A stretch of DNA of 47,612 nt. It comes from Gammaproteobacteria bacterium. Its GTDB lineage: Bacteria > Pseudomonadota > Gammaproteobacteria > Arenicellales > Poriferihabitantaceae. Location of the stretch: the NCBI GenBank assembly GCA_028817405.1, contig JAPPPS010000051.1:1-47612 (forward strand), in the 5' to 3' direction. This document shows, piece after piece, positions 1 through 10,941 of the stretch (its first letter is position 1; each line of letters begins with the position of its first letter). Position numbers and translations under genes: made by a program. A model generated the notes under the pieces. That model had not been told where the DNA came from. It ran no database searches and saw only the letters and a program-made list of their open reading frames with translations.

Positions 1-910
1 TGAACAACGCGCCGACATCATCAGCCAACCGTTCGCGTATCATCTCCTCGGTTTTATTCGACAGGTCGATGCCCACCCATTGGCGGCCGAGTTGTTGCGC
101 CGACACGCAGGTGGTCGCGCAACCGCAGAACGGGTCCAACACCACTTCGTCTTTGTTGCTGCTGGCGCGGATGATGCGGTCCAACAACGCCAACGGCTTC
201 TGCGTTGGGTAGCCGGTCTTTTCCGGATTCCAACCGGTGACGGTTTTAATGTCGGTCCACCAATCCGTCACCGGCGTTCCGCGTTTCAAATCGATGGCTT
301 GGCCTCCGCTCAATGTGCTGTGCTTGCCGACTTGTTGGGTGTTTTCCTTATACGCCTTTCTTTCCACATGGAAAGAGTAACTGTCGGTCTTGGTGTAACG
401 AAGAATGGTGTCGTGTTTTCGGGGAAAATCGCCCACAGGAATTCCTCCGCCGGAGTAACACCACACAATTTCATTCCTAAAATTACTCTTGCCGAAGACG
501 CGGTCCATAATCACCTTAAGATAGTGCGCGGCGGTCGGGTCGCAATGCAAATAAATGCTCCCCGTCGGCTTCAACACCCGATGCATCTCAAACAACCGCT
601 GCGCCATATACGCGATATACGCCATCATCGCCTTGCTGTGAATGCGCTCAATCGCCGTGATGTAATCGACGAGAAAAGGATGCGTCTCCGACAACCGCAC
701 CATCAACGCCGAGTCGACATCCTTCCAAGACCACATATCCTCAAACGCCGCCCCGGCCGCCTTGCTGCCCACCGGCGCCTTATACAACCGCTTGGAGTTA
801 AACGGCGGGTCCAGATAAATCAAGTCGATGCACTCGCTGTTCATGCCGTTCAACACATACAGGTTGTCGGCGGTGAACAACGCGTTGGGTTTGATGTTGA
901 TGTCGGACAT
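1..910 (-). CDS. Site-specific DNA methyltransferase (beta-class N4/N6-type), 3' end truncated by window edge
   Basis: Manual minus-strand translation MSDINIKPNALFTADNLYVLNGMNSECIDLIYLDPPFNSKRLYK...DPFCGCATTCVSAQQLGRQWVGIDLSNKTEEMI. DPPF motif IV precedes the DPFCGCATT motif I (beta order). GGAGG ribosome site before the ATG at 910. Absent from ORF track because it runs off the edge. Confidence 0.9.
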   Translation of the reverse strand, partial: MSDINIKPNALFTADNLYVLNGMNSECIDLIYLDPPFNSKRLYKAPVGSKAAGAAFEDMWSWKDVDSALMVRLSETHPFLVDYITAIERIHSKAMMAYIAYMAQRLFEMHRVLKPTGSIYLHCDPTAAHYLKVIMDRVFGKSNFRNEIVWCYSGGGIPVGDFPRKHDTILRYTKTDSYSFHVERKAYKENTQQVGKHSTLSGGQAIDLKRGTPVTDWWTDIKTVTGWNPEKTGYPTQKPLALLDRIIRASSNKDEVVLDPFCGCATTCVSAQQLGRQWVGIDLSNKTEEMIRERLADDVGALF

Positions 911-1087
911 GATTGCCTCCGGGTCGTCAAGTTGTGGTCGGCGATGGTCTTCGATTTTTCCACATGTTTGCGCGTCCATTCGTTTGAGGTCACGCCGAGC
1001 ATGGCGGGTGAACTCAACCCGCCATGCCATACTCTTTCATCAGTTCGCCGAGGGAGACGGTGTCGCCGGGTTTTTGCGCGCGCACCA

Positions 1088-1630
1088 TCATAACGCCAGC
1101 GCATCAAAATGCGGGTTCATCGGGATGAAACTGCTGGCGGTGTTTTGCAGTTCGCGGGAGGCGTGGTCCCAGAAGGTGACATTGACGGTGAATCCGTCTT
1201 CCACCAGCGTCCGCACCACCGGCACATAGTCGCCGTCGCCGGCGACCAGGGTGAACATGTCGGCCGATTTGTCGGCGCGGGTGTAGGCGTCTTTCGCCAT
1301 CGCCGTGACGATGCCGGTGTCGATTTTCTTTTCGCGGTTTTCCGCATTGCGGTCTTCGATCACCAACTCAAAACCCTCGGATTTGGCGATTGCCCACAGC
1401 GTGTCGTTGGGCGGCGGGCGCGAGCCGAACAGCACCGCGCGCCCGACCGCGGGAGCGCCGTTGCGAGCGAGGAAACGGTAGAGTTTGCCGAAGTCCATGC
1501 GGTAGCCGGTATCAAAAACGCCGCGCGTTTGCGCGTCCACCATATCCAGCGCGTTGCCATTTCGAACAGCGGCGACGCGCTGCCCTTCAATGAAAACATT
1601 GGAGTTGTCGATGTAGATGAACTTCGCCAT
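1088..1630 (-). CDS. NYN (LabA/DUF88-like) domain protein, putative PIN-like nuclease
   Basis: MAKFIYIDNSNVFIEGQR...KIDTGIVTAMAKDAY...FTLVAGDGDYVPVVRTLVEDGFTVNVTFWDHASRELQ; conserved Asp pattern of NYN domains. ATG lies 2 nt after the aprA stop. Confidence 0.85.
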   Translation of the reverse strand: MAKFIYIDNSNVFIEGQRVAAVRNGNALDMVDAQTRGVFDTGYRMDFGKLYRFLARNGAPAVGRAVLFGSRPPPNDTLWAIAKSEGFELVIEDRNAENREKKIDTGIVTAMAKDAYTRADKSADMFTLVAGDGDYVPVVRTLVEDGFTVNVTFWDHASRELQNTASSFIPMNPHFDALAL

Positions 1631-1632
1631 CG

Positions 1633-3594
1633 CTACATCTCCGGCCCCTGATGCCGCATTCCCTCCGGTTCCTTCTCGCCGACGGCGATGAGGGGTTGCC
1701 ATTTGACTTTCTTCATCTCCCATTCGCCGTTGTCGCGGTTGTATCTGGAGTTGACGAAGCATTTCCATTCATCGTCGTTGATGTCTTTGTAGTCGGCGCG
1801 GTAGTAGTAGCCGGGGTAGCGCGATTCCTTGCGGAATTGGATGTGTTTCATGTGCGCTTCGGCGGCGATGATGCGGTGGTAGTTCTCCCACGCGCGCAGC
1901 AGTTCGTGCAAATCTTTGGCGCGCATCTTGAGTGAGTCCTCTTTCAGCATTTTCATCTTGCGCTCGGCCAGTTCCAGCATCGCTTCGTTGGTTTGGTACC
2001 AAGTGGCGACGCCCGCGACATATTCGTCCATGATTTTCTGCAGGCGGAACTGCAGCATCTTCGGCGTGATGTAGTGCGGGTTGATGTCGATGGCGGTGGT
2101 GTAGTCTTTGTGCTCGATGAAAGTGCGCACCGGACGGTAGATTTCATCCACCAACTCCTCGGTGCTGCGCGACAGTTGCGGCTGCATGTCCGGGTGGTCG
2201 AGGCAGTACTTGACCATGCTCTTGGCGCAGATGCGGCCCTCGGTGAAAGAGCCGGACGAGAACTTGTGGCCGGAGGCGCCGACACCGTCGCCGGCGGTGA
2301 ACAAGCCCTTGACCGTGGTCATGCGGTTGTAGCCCCAGTGGTAGTGCTCCGGTACGCCGGGCAAATCTTCCGGGCCCGAACACCACAAGCCGGCGCAACC
2401 GGCGTGCGAGCCGAGAAGGTACGGCTCGGTCGGCATCAACTCCGACATTTCTTTGTCCGGCTCGATGTTCTCGCCGGCCCATACGCCGCACTGGCCGATG
2501 GTCATGTCGAGGAAGTCTTCCCACGCTTCGGCCTCCAGGTGTTTGATTTCTTTCGGCGTCATGGTGGCCGCGAGGTTCGCCATCGCGGTCGGCGTGTCCA
2601 TGAAAATCGGGCCGCGCCCTTCGCGCATTTCAATCATCATCAAGTGATTGCGCAGGCAAGTGCCCATCGCATGGCCGACCGCGTATTTGTCGTAGCCGTT
2701 GTCTTTCAGCGACTCGTAGTTTTTCTCCTGGTAGTCCTCGCCCATGGCGTTCATCGCTTTGGCTTTGAACAGGAGGAACCACGCGCCGACCGGGCCGTAG
2801 CCGTCTTTGAATCGCGCGGGGACGAAGCGGTTTTCCATCAGCGTCAACTCGGCGCCGCATTCGGCCGCCATCGCGTAAGTCGAGCCGGCGTTCCACACCG
2901 GATACCACGCGCGCCCGGTGCCCTCGCCGACCGAGCGCGGCCGAAACACATTGACCGCGCCGCCGCACGCCAGCAAGCAGGCTTTGAACTTGTAGATGTG
3001 GATTTTGTTGTCGCGCACCGAGAAGCCGGCCGCGCCTGCCACGCGCGTCGGGTCGTTGGCGTCGGTCAGCAGGCGCACGATGAAAACGCGCTCGCGGATG
3101 TTTTCCATGCCTAACGCTTTCTTTGCGGCCTCGGCGACAATCCATTTATACGACTCGCCGTTAATCATGATTTGCCACCGCCCGGAGCGCACCGGCTTGC
3201 CGCCGTCGCGCAACTTCTTGTCCTCAAAGCCTTTTTGCTTCCAAATCGGCAGGCCCCAGTCCTCGAAGTTGTGCACCGAGTCGTCGACATGGCGGCCGAC
3301 ATCGTAGACCAAGTCTTCGCGCGTGATGCCCATCAAATCGCCGCGCACATACCGCACATAGTCGGCCGGGTCGTTCTCGCCCATGTAGGTGTTGATGGCG
3401 GACAGGCCCTGCGCGACCGCGCCGGAGCGGTCCATCGCCGCTTTGTCCACCAGTTTGATGTTGAGGCCGGTGCCTTCGGCCCACTTCATAATCTCAAACG
3501 CGGCGCCGCAACACGCCATGCCGCCGCCGATGAGAAGAATGTCACACTCTTCTTCGACGACTTCGGGATTTACGGTTACTTCGGGTTCGTTCAT
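1633..3594 (-). CDS. aprA: Adenylylsulfate (APS) reductase alpha subunit
   Basis: FAD-binding N-terminus (ECDILLIGGGMACCGAAFEI), RSVGEGTGRAWYPVWNAGSTYAMAAECGAELTLMENRFVPARFKDGYGPVGAWFLLFKAKAMNAMGEDY; typical AprA. Start re-assigned to MNEPEV at 3594. Confidence 0.95.
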   Translation of the reverse strand: MNEPEVTVNPEVVEEECDILLIGGGMACCGAAFEIMKWAEGTGLNIKLVDKAAMDRSGAVAQGLSAINTYMGENDPADYVRYVRGDLMGITREDLVYDVGRHVDDSVHNFEDWGLPIWKQKGFEDKKLRDGGKPVRSGRWQIMINGESYKWIVAEAAKKALGMENIRERVFIVRLLTDANDPTRVAGAAGFSVRDNKIHIYKFKACLLACGGAVNVFRPRSVGEGTGRAWYPVWNAGSTYAMAAECGAELTLMENRFVPARFKDGYGPVGAWFLLFKAKAMNAMGEDYQEKNYESLKDNGYDKYAVGHAMGTCLRNHLMMIEMREGRGPIFMDTPTAMANLAATMTPKEIKHLEAEAWEDFLDMTIGQCGVWAGENIEPDKEMSELMPTEPYLLGSHAGCAGLWCSGPEDLPGVPEHYHWGYNRMTTVKGLFTAGDGVGASGHKFSSGSFTEGRICAKSMVKYCLDHPDMQPQLSRSTEELVDEIYRPVRTFIEHKDYTTAIDINPHYITPKMLQFRLQKIMDEYVAGVATWYQTNEAMLELAERKMKMLKEDSLKMRAKDLHELLRAWENYHRIIAAEAHMKHIQFRKESRYPGYYYRADYKDINDDEWKCFVNSRYNRDNGEWEMKKVKWQPLIAVGEKEPEGMRHQGPEM

Positions 3595-3628
3595 GGGAGT
3601 ATCTCTGATGTTAAAACAGTGTGATGAA

Positions 3629-3823
3629 TCAAAATTGCGGCTGAAAAATCGCCATAAAAACGAACATGACGAAAGTACCAATCGCAAAGAGAATAAACAT
3701 AGCGGGGATGAAAGCAATTGCTGCCTTCACCATGAACATAACCATGGACCAAAATCGCATGCGAATGTCTACAATGACGACTCGTTGCGATTCAGCATCG
3801 CTGTTCTGCGCTTGTTCGGTCAT
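3629..3823 (-). CDS. Small membrane protein (64 aa, about 2 TM), apr operon
   Basis: MTEQAQNSDAESQRVVIVDIRMRFWSMVMFMVKAAIAFIPAMFILFAIGTFVMFVFMAIFQPQF; hydrophobic, starts 2 nt after the preceding small ORF, co-directional with aprB/aprA. Confidence 0.7.
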   Translation of the reverse strand: MTEQAQNSDAESQRVVIVDIRMRFWSMVMFMVKAAIAFIPAMFILFAIGTFVMFVFMAIFQPQF

Positions 3824-3825
3824 GC

Positions 3826-4002
3826 TCAGGCGCCACCGTGCGCCGCCGCGGCCGCGGCCAGCCTGGCTTGCTTGGCTTCTTGCTTGGCGCGTTTCGCGGC
3901 TTTTTTCCGCTCAATCTCACGCCCCTCTTGAATCCAGCCGATGACCAGCAGCACGGTGAAAAACCCCGTGATGAGCAGCACCATCAGTAAGACATCGTTC
4001 AT
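3826..4002 (-). CDS. Small membrane protein (58 aa, 1 TM plus basic/Ala tail), apr operon
   Basis: Manual translation MNDVLLMVLLITGFFTVLLVIGWIQEGREIERKKAAKRAKQEAKQARLAAAAAAHGGA; start overlaps previous stop (ATGA). Below the ORF-track size cut-off. Confidence 0.7.
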   Translation of the reverse strand: MNDVLLMVLLITGFFTVLLVIGWIQEGREIERKKAAKRAKQEAKQARLAAAAAAHGGA

Positions 4003-4178
4003 TGTTCAGCCCTCCGTATCAGGGAAAACCACACGGCATAGAAACCGCCGACGAGAAGATACATCGCTTCCGCCGTCGGTCCATCGAAAATCACCATGCG
4101 CACGATGGCGGTGACCATCAGCGCGGCGCCGACATTGGCAACGGTGGTACGCAGTAGCGTGTAATCCAGCGCTTTCAT
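3999..4178 (-). CDS. Small membrane protein (59 aa, about 2 TM), apr operon
   Basis: MKALDYTLLRTTVANVGAALMVTAIVRMVIFDGPTAEAMYLLVGGFYAVWFSLIRRAEQ; AAGGA ribosome site; about 30 nt after the aprB stop. Confidence 0.72.
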   Translation of the reverse strand: MKALDYTLLRTTVANVGAALMVTAIVRMVIFDGPTAEAMYLLVGGFYAVWFSLIRRAEQ

Positions 4179-4208
4179 TGAAGTCCTTTTCAACATGACT
4201 ACTGCGCC

Positions 4209-4673
4209 TCACGACGCCATAAACTGACTCATATCGCAGTCATGCATCCCGTCGGTGAACAGGTTGGCATGATTGCCGAGGTCGGATTGGTTCGCGTCCG
4301 GTTTGCCGCTGAACGGGTTGACCGAGCCTTCGGTGGTGGTGCGAATCGGGAACTTGAAGCGTTTCATGTTGCCGTTGCGGAACTTAATCGTCCACATAAT
4401 CGACTCGCTGCCGCGCAGCGGCTGCACCTGCGCGCCGAGCGGCACGACATCGGCGTAGTGGCGGCATTCAATCGCCTGCTGCGGGCAGATTTTGACGCAG
4501 GAATAGCATTCCCAGCACTGCTCCGGCTCCTGGTTGTAGGCCTTCATCGCGTGGCCGGTCTCGGAGCCGTCTTTGTCGAGTTTCATCAGGTCGTGCGGGC
4601 AGATATACACGCACGCGGTTTTGTCCTGGCCCTTGCAGCCATCGCATTTGTCGGTTCGCACGTAGGTCGGCAT
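4209..4673 (-). CDS. aprB: Adenylylsulfate (APS) reductase beta subunit (ferredoxin-like)
   Basis: MPTYVRTDKCDGCKGQDKTACVYICPHDLMKLD...ECYSCVKICPQQAIECRHYADVVPLGAQVQPLRGSESIMWTIKFRNGNMKRFKFPIRTTTEGS; two 4Fe-4S motifs and AprB tail. Confidence 0.95.
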   Translation of the reverse strand: MPTYVRTDKCDGCKGQDKTACVYICPHDLMKLDKDGSETGHAMKAYNQEPEQCWECYSCVKICPQQAIECRHYADVVPLGAQVQPLRGSESIMWTIKFRNGNMKRFKFPIRTTTEGSVNPFSGKPDANQSDLGNHANLFTDGMHDCDMSQFMAS

Positions 4674-4864
4674 CGGTCTTCTCCGGTTGGCGGTTGGATT
4701 GGGTGGGCGCGAGTATAGCGCATCGGAACGGCGAACGGGAATGTAAACCACCGCGCAAGCAAAATGCCACTAAATTTTCGCGCGCAGCCATAAACGGCGT
4801 TTATGCGCTGCGACGGCTCCCGCGGCGCCGGCGCATGGCGACACCGCCGGCCGCGGCCCGCGCC

Positions 4865-5671
4865 TCACCCCACCCGCCGCCACAGCAGATACGCGCCGAG
4901 CCCAATCATCGGCGCGCTTAGCAGTTGACCCATGGTGAGCCAGTCGAACGCCACGGTACCCAGGTGCGCGTCCGGTTCGCGGAAGAATTCCACGCCGAAG
5001 CGCGCCGCACCGTAGCCCAGCAGAAACACGCCGGACACCCGCCCCACCGCGCGCCGGCGCGCCGAATACAGCCACACGATGACGAACAACGCCACGCCTT
5101 CCAGCGCGAACTCGTATAACTGCGACGGATGGCGCGGCGCGTCCGGCATGGTGTGGAACAGCACCGCCCACGGCGCGTCGGTCGCCCGGCCCCAGAGTTC
5201 TTGGTTGATGAAATTGCCGAGCCGGCCGAGGCCCAAACCCGGCGCGATGAGCGGCGCGAGGAAATCCCCGACCGCGAGGAATCGCCGCCCGGTGTGGCGC
5301 GCATACCACCACACCGCCGCCAACACGCCGAGCAAGCCGCCGTGGAACGACATGCCGCCGTCCCAGATGGCGAACGCCGCGCCCAAGTTGCCGGCGTAAA
5401 ACGCGGGGTTGTAAAACAGCACATAGCCCAGCCGCCCGCCGATGATGACGCCGCAGGCGATGTAGAACAGCAGGTCGGTGATTTCGCCGGTTTGCCAGTT
5501 GGCGTTTGCGTCGCGGCCTCGGCCGCCGCCGGCCGAGGACTGCGCGCGCGCGCGGTGGCGGCCTAACCACACGCCGATGGCGAAGCCGGCCAGGTACATC
5601 AGGCCGTACCAATGTACCGCCAGCGGGCCGATGGAGACGGCGACCGGGTCGAAGTTGGGATGTATAATCAA
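4865..5671 (-). CDS. lgt: Prolipoprotein diacylglyceryl transferase
   Basis: [33 protein letters not shown]...[12 protein letters not shown]...[11 protein letters not shown]...[14 protein letters not shown]; Lgt signature. Confidence 0.95.
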   Translation of the reverse strand: MIIHPNFDPVAVSIGPLAVHWYGLMYLAGFAIGVWLGRHRARAQSSAGGGRGRDANANWQTGEITDLLFYIACGVIIGGRLGYVLFYNPAFYAGNLGAAFAIWDGGMSFHGGLLGVLAAVWWYARHTGRRFLAVGDFLAPLIAPGLGLGRLGNFINQELWGRATDAPWAVLFHTMPDAPRHPSQLYEFALEGVALFVIVWLYSARRRAVGRVSGVFLLGYGAARFGVEFFREPDAHLGTVAFDWLTMGQLLSAPMIGLGAYLLWRRVG

Positions 5672-5701
5672 GGCGATTTTTGCGGCGCGGTGGTGGCTCG
5701 T

Positions 5702-5781
5702 TGATTCGGCGACTTGTCGATTCGTCGATTCGGCGACTCATCGACTCATCGATTCGTCGACTCAGCGATTCAGCGATTCAA
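5702..5781. repeat. Degenerate short tandem repeat of cgaytc(g/a)t / cgattcag (period about 8-9 bp)
   Basis: ttgattcggcgacttgtcgattcgtcgattcggcgactcatcgactcatcgattcgtcgactcagcgattcagcgattc between divergent lgt and the DUF255 gene. Confidence 0.85.
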
Positions 5782-5841
5782 CCGTCGCCATCAATTCCGC
5801 CGCGCACTTTACCAAATCCGCCACCCGATTGGACGCAACCG

Positions 5842-8079
<2,238 letters not shown>

Positions 8080-8083
8080 GGCG

Positions 8084-8788
8084 GTGAATCGACGGGAGGC
8101 GGAAACGCTGTTGCGCGCCGCGGTCGGCAACCCCGACGCGCGGTTTCGCGAAGGGCAGTGGGAGTCGATTGACGCCATCGCCAACCATCGGCAAAAGGTC
8201 TTGGTCGTGCAGCGCACCGGCTGGGGCAAGATGAAGAGAATGTGCAGAACATACTCGCTCTGTTGGAGACGGTCGATGGTTTGACCATCAGCCAAATAGA
8301 GGACAAATTGAATCTGCGCTACGGACAGATTGAAAAAGTGTTGAAGATATTGAGCGTGGAAAATCCGGCGCCGGTCATCAAGGACGAGAAACGCTGGCAG
8401 CGGACACCGGTCGACTACCGAATGGACCACGAACGCATCCAGCGCTTGACCCGGCAACGCGAAGTCGAATGGCGCGAAGTGCAGGATTACATCAACAGTG
8501 AAACTTGCCCGCGCGTTGGCGGCGCAACTCAACTTGCCCTTTCATGACGCCATCGCCAAAGTGCGCGATAATGAACCGCAGAAAATGCAGCAGAACCGAT
8601 ACCATCAGTGCCGCAATCTCGACGGTGTTTTCGAGGTGAGCGCAAACCTGCCGGAAGCGCCGGTGCTGCTGGTGGATGACATCATCGATTCGCGCTGGAC
8701 GGTGACGGTACTCGCCGCTTTGTTGTTGCGCGCGGGGAGCGGCCCGGTGCATCCGGTGGCGCTGGCATCGACAAGCGCGGGGAATTAG
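8084..8788 (+). pseudogene. Degraded RecQ-like helicase / phosphoribosyltransferase fusion with two internal deletions
   Basis: N-terminal piece RFREGQWESIDAIANHRQKVLVVQRTGWGK (Walker A) jumps at about 8230 to DEENVQNILALLETVDGLTISQIEDKLNLRYGQ in another frame, then at about 8497-8510 to KLARALAAQLNLPF...APVLLVDDIIDSRWT (PRPP-binding motif) in a third frame. Helicase motifs II-VI are missing. Confidence 0.75.
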
Positions 8789-8792
8789 AAAA

Positions 8793-10040
8793 ATGCAAAC
8801 CTCACCCAACACCCAGGCGATTTTGCTACTGACCACGCACTTTACAAAAGACCGGCGCGGCGAGGAAAAACCGTTGACGCCGAAAGAGTGGGGGCGGTTC
8901 GCCGGGTGGCTGAAGTCCCGGACGCTGACACCGGAAAGTTTGTTGAAGGAAAACCTGAATGTTCTGCTTGAGGACTGGCGCGACAAGACGGTTTCCATCG
9001 ATAGAATTAAAACGCTGCTGGAGCGCGGCGTGGCGTTGTCGCTGTCCATGGACAAATGGTTGGGCGGCGGCTTGTGGATTATGACGCGCTCCGATTCCGA
9101 CTATCCGTCGCGCCTGAAAAAGCGTCTCGGAATCGACTCGCCCGCGGTGCTGTTCGGATGCGGCAGGCGGGCGTTGTTGGGCGGCGGCGGAATCGCGGTT
9201 GCCGGTTCGCGCAACGCATGCCAAAGCGACATCGACTACAGCCGACGGTTCGGCGCGCTGGTGTCACAGTCCGGCCGCTCCGTCATTTCCGGCGGCGCGC
9301 GCGGCGTGGATGAAGCCGCGATGTTGGGCGCGCTGGACGATGACGGCACCGCGGTCGGCGTGATGGCGAATGACTTGTTGCGCGCATGCGCCAGCGCGAA
9401 ATACCGCCGCTACCTGACCGGCGGCCATCCGGGCCATCCGGCCAATCTGGTGTTGGTCTCGCCGTTCAACCCCGAAGCGCCCTTCAACGCCGGCAACGCC
9501 ATGCAGCGCAACAAGTATATCTATTGCCTGTCGGACTTGGCGCTGGTGGTTCACACCGGCAGAGAGGGCGGAACATGGAACGGCGCGATGGAGACCTTGC
9601 GGAAAAAATGGGCGCCGTTGCTGGTCAAAAAAACCGATGACCGGGAGGCGGGGAATGCGGACCTAATCGGCAAAGGCGCAACCGAGGCCCCGGCGGAAGT
9701 GGGCGACATCGACATCAAACGGCTGTTTGAATCCTGCAGCAACACGCGCAAAGCGGACAACGAAACGAACCCCAAGCCGGACGCTGCCCCGGTCGAGAAC
9801 GCCGCCGATGATGCGCCGCCATGTTCTTTTTACCGAATGTTCCTCAACCGCATTCAGCCCAAGTGTTCCAACCAACCGCAGACTCCGGACGACTTGGCGG
9901 ACTATTTCGACATCGAGAGCAACGACATCAGCAAGACCCAGTTGAACGCCTGGCTCAAGCGGGCGGTGTCGGAAAAACAAATGAAAAAATTAACAAACCC
10001 CGTGCGCTATCAATGGATAGACCAGAAGAAAATGTTTTGA
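8793..10040 (+). CDS. DprA/Smf-like Rossmann-fold protein with C-terminal winged-helix-like region
   Basis: DSDYPSRLKKRLGIDSPAVLFGCG...GGGIAVAGSRNACQSDIDYSRRFGALVSQSGRSVISGGARGVDEAAMLGAL...NAMQRNKYIYCLSDLALVVHTGREGGTWNGAMETLRKKWAPLLVK; intact ORF. Confidence 0.85.
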   Translation: MQTSPNTQAILLLTTHFTKDRRGEEKPLTPKEWGRFAGWLKSRTLTPESLLKENLNVLLEDWRDKTVSIDRIKTLLERGVALSLSMDKWLGGGLWIMTRSDSDYPSRLKKRLGIDSPAVLFGCGRRALLGGGGIAVAGSRNACQSDIDYSRRFGALVSQSGRSVISGGARGVDEAAMLGALDDDGTAVGVMANDLLRACASAKYRRYLTGGHPGHPANLVLVSPFNPEAPFNAGNAMQRNKYIYCLSDLALVVHTGREGGTWNGAMETLRKKWAPLLVKKTDDREAGNADLIGKGATEAPAEVGDIDIKRLFESCSNTRKADNETNPKPDAAPVENAADDAPPCSFYRMFLNRIQPKCSNQPQTPDDLADYFDIESNDISKTQLNAWLKRAVSEKQMKKLTNPVRYQWIDQKKMF

Positions 10041-10062
10041 CCGCCACCCGAATCAAAACGCC

Positions 10063-10833
10063 CTACTCCAGTTCATACATCCGCAGCAGCACATCGCTGA
10101 TGCGCGCGTCGAGGTATTTCTCGCAGGCGGTTTCGATGAGGGCGGCGTCGATGCCGTGCAGGGCTTCGGCGAGGGGGCCGGCGATGGCGGCGACGGTGTC
10201 GGAGTCGCCGCCGATGGAGATGGCGTTGCGAATCGCGTCTTCGACGCCGCGCGATTCCAGCGCGCAGGTGAGCGCTTGCGGCACCGTCTCCTGACAGGTT
10301 TCGTTGAATTCATACTCCGGGCGAGTCGCATCCACGCTCGCGGATAAATCGTAACCGTATTCGAGTTCAACAACGCCGCGGATGTCCGCGGCCGCATGCT
10401 CGTTCAACGCCAGCCATACCGCGTGGACGGTGGCCAGCGCGCCCTTGATGCCTTCCGGGTGGTCGTGGGTGATGGCGGTCACGCGCCGCGCGTCGCGCAG
10501 GGCGGCGTCCAAGTCGGCGCGGTTGAGATACGCGGCCGGCGACACGCGCATGGCCGCGCCGTTGCCGTAACTGTGGTAGGCGCGGTGCGGGTCGTCCCAC
10601 ACCCATTCCGAGAATCGTCCGCCGTAGCCGCGGCCGGGATAGTCGCGGCACCACGCCTGCAAGGTGGGCGCGGGATCCAAGTCGTTCATTAAGATGTCGG
10701 CCACGGCCGCGGTGCACACCGTGTCGTCGGTGAACGCGCAAGTTTCATGCCAGAACTCAAACGCTTTGTCTTTGTGGTCGTGGTCGAACTCAAACCGCGA
10801 GCCGACGATGTCGCCGATAACCGCGCCGAACAT
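10063..10833 (-). CDS. ADP-ribosylglycohydrolase family protein (DraG/ARH-like)
   Basis: MFGAVIGDIVGSRFEF...FTDDTVCTAAVADILMN...GYGNGAAMRVSPAAYL-like segment (SYGNGAAMRVSPAAYL)...AISIGGDSDTVAAIAGPLAEALHG; characteristic motifs. Confidence 0.92.
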   Translation of the reverse strand: MFGAVIGDIVGSRFEFDHDHKDKAFEFWHETCAFTDDTVCTAAVADILMNDLDPAPTLQAWCRDYPGRGYGGRFSEWVWDDPHRAYHSYGNGAAMRVSPAAYLNRADLDAALRDARRVTAITHDHPEGIKGALATVHAVWLALNEHAAADIRGVVELEYGYDLSASVDATRPEYEFNETCQETVPQALTCALESRGVEDAIRNAISIGGDSDTVAAIAGPLAEALHGIDAALIETACEKYLDARISDVLLRMYELE

Positions 10834-10941
10834 GTTTGCCTCCTTAATTAAGGTGGTTGATGAATGGTTGCGCCGCGCGCCGCGTGTTTTGCGTTTGGCG
10901 TTTTGCACCGGCGCACGCATGGTAAAGTATCGAATCGCATT

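Noticed and set aside
80-1093. 337-aa plus-strand ORF at the window start
   Set aside because: Antisense to the truncated DNA methyltransferase, whose motifs are convincing.
1993-3114. 373-aa plus-strand ORF opposite aprA
   Set aside because: Shadow ORF, no recognisable domain.
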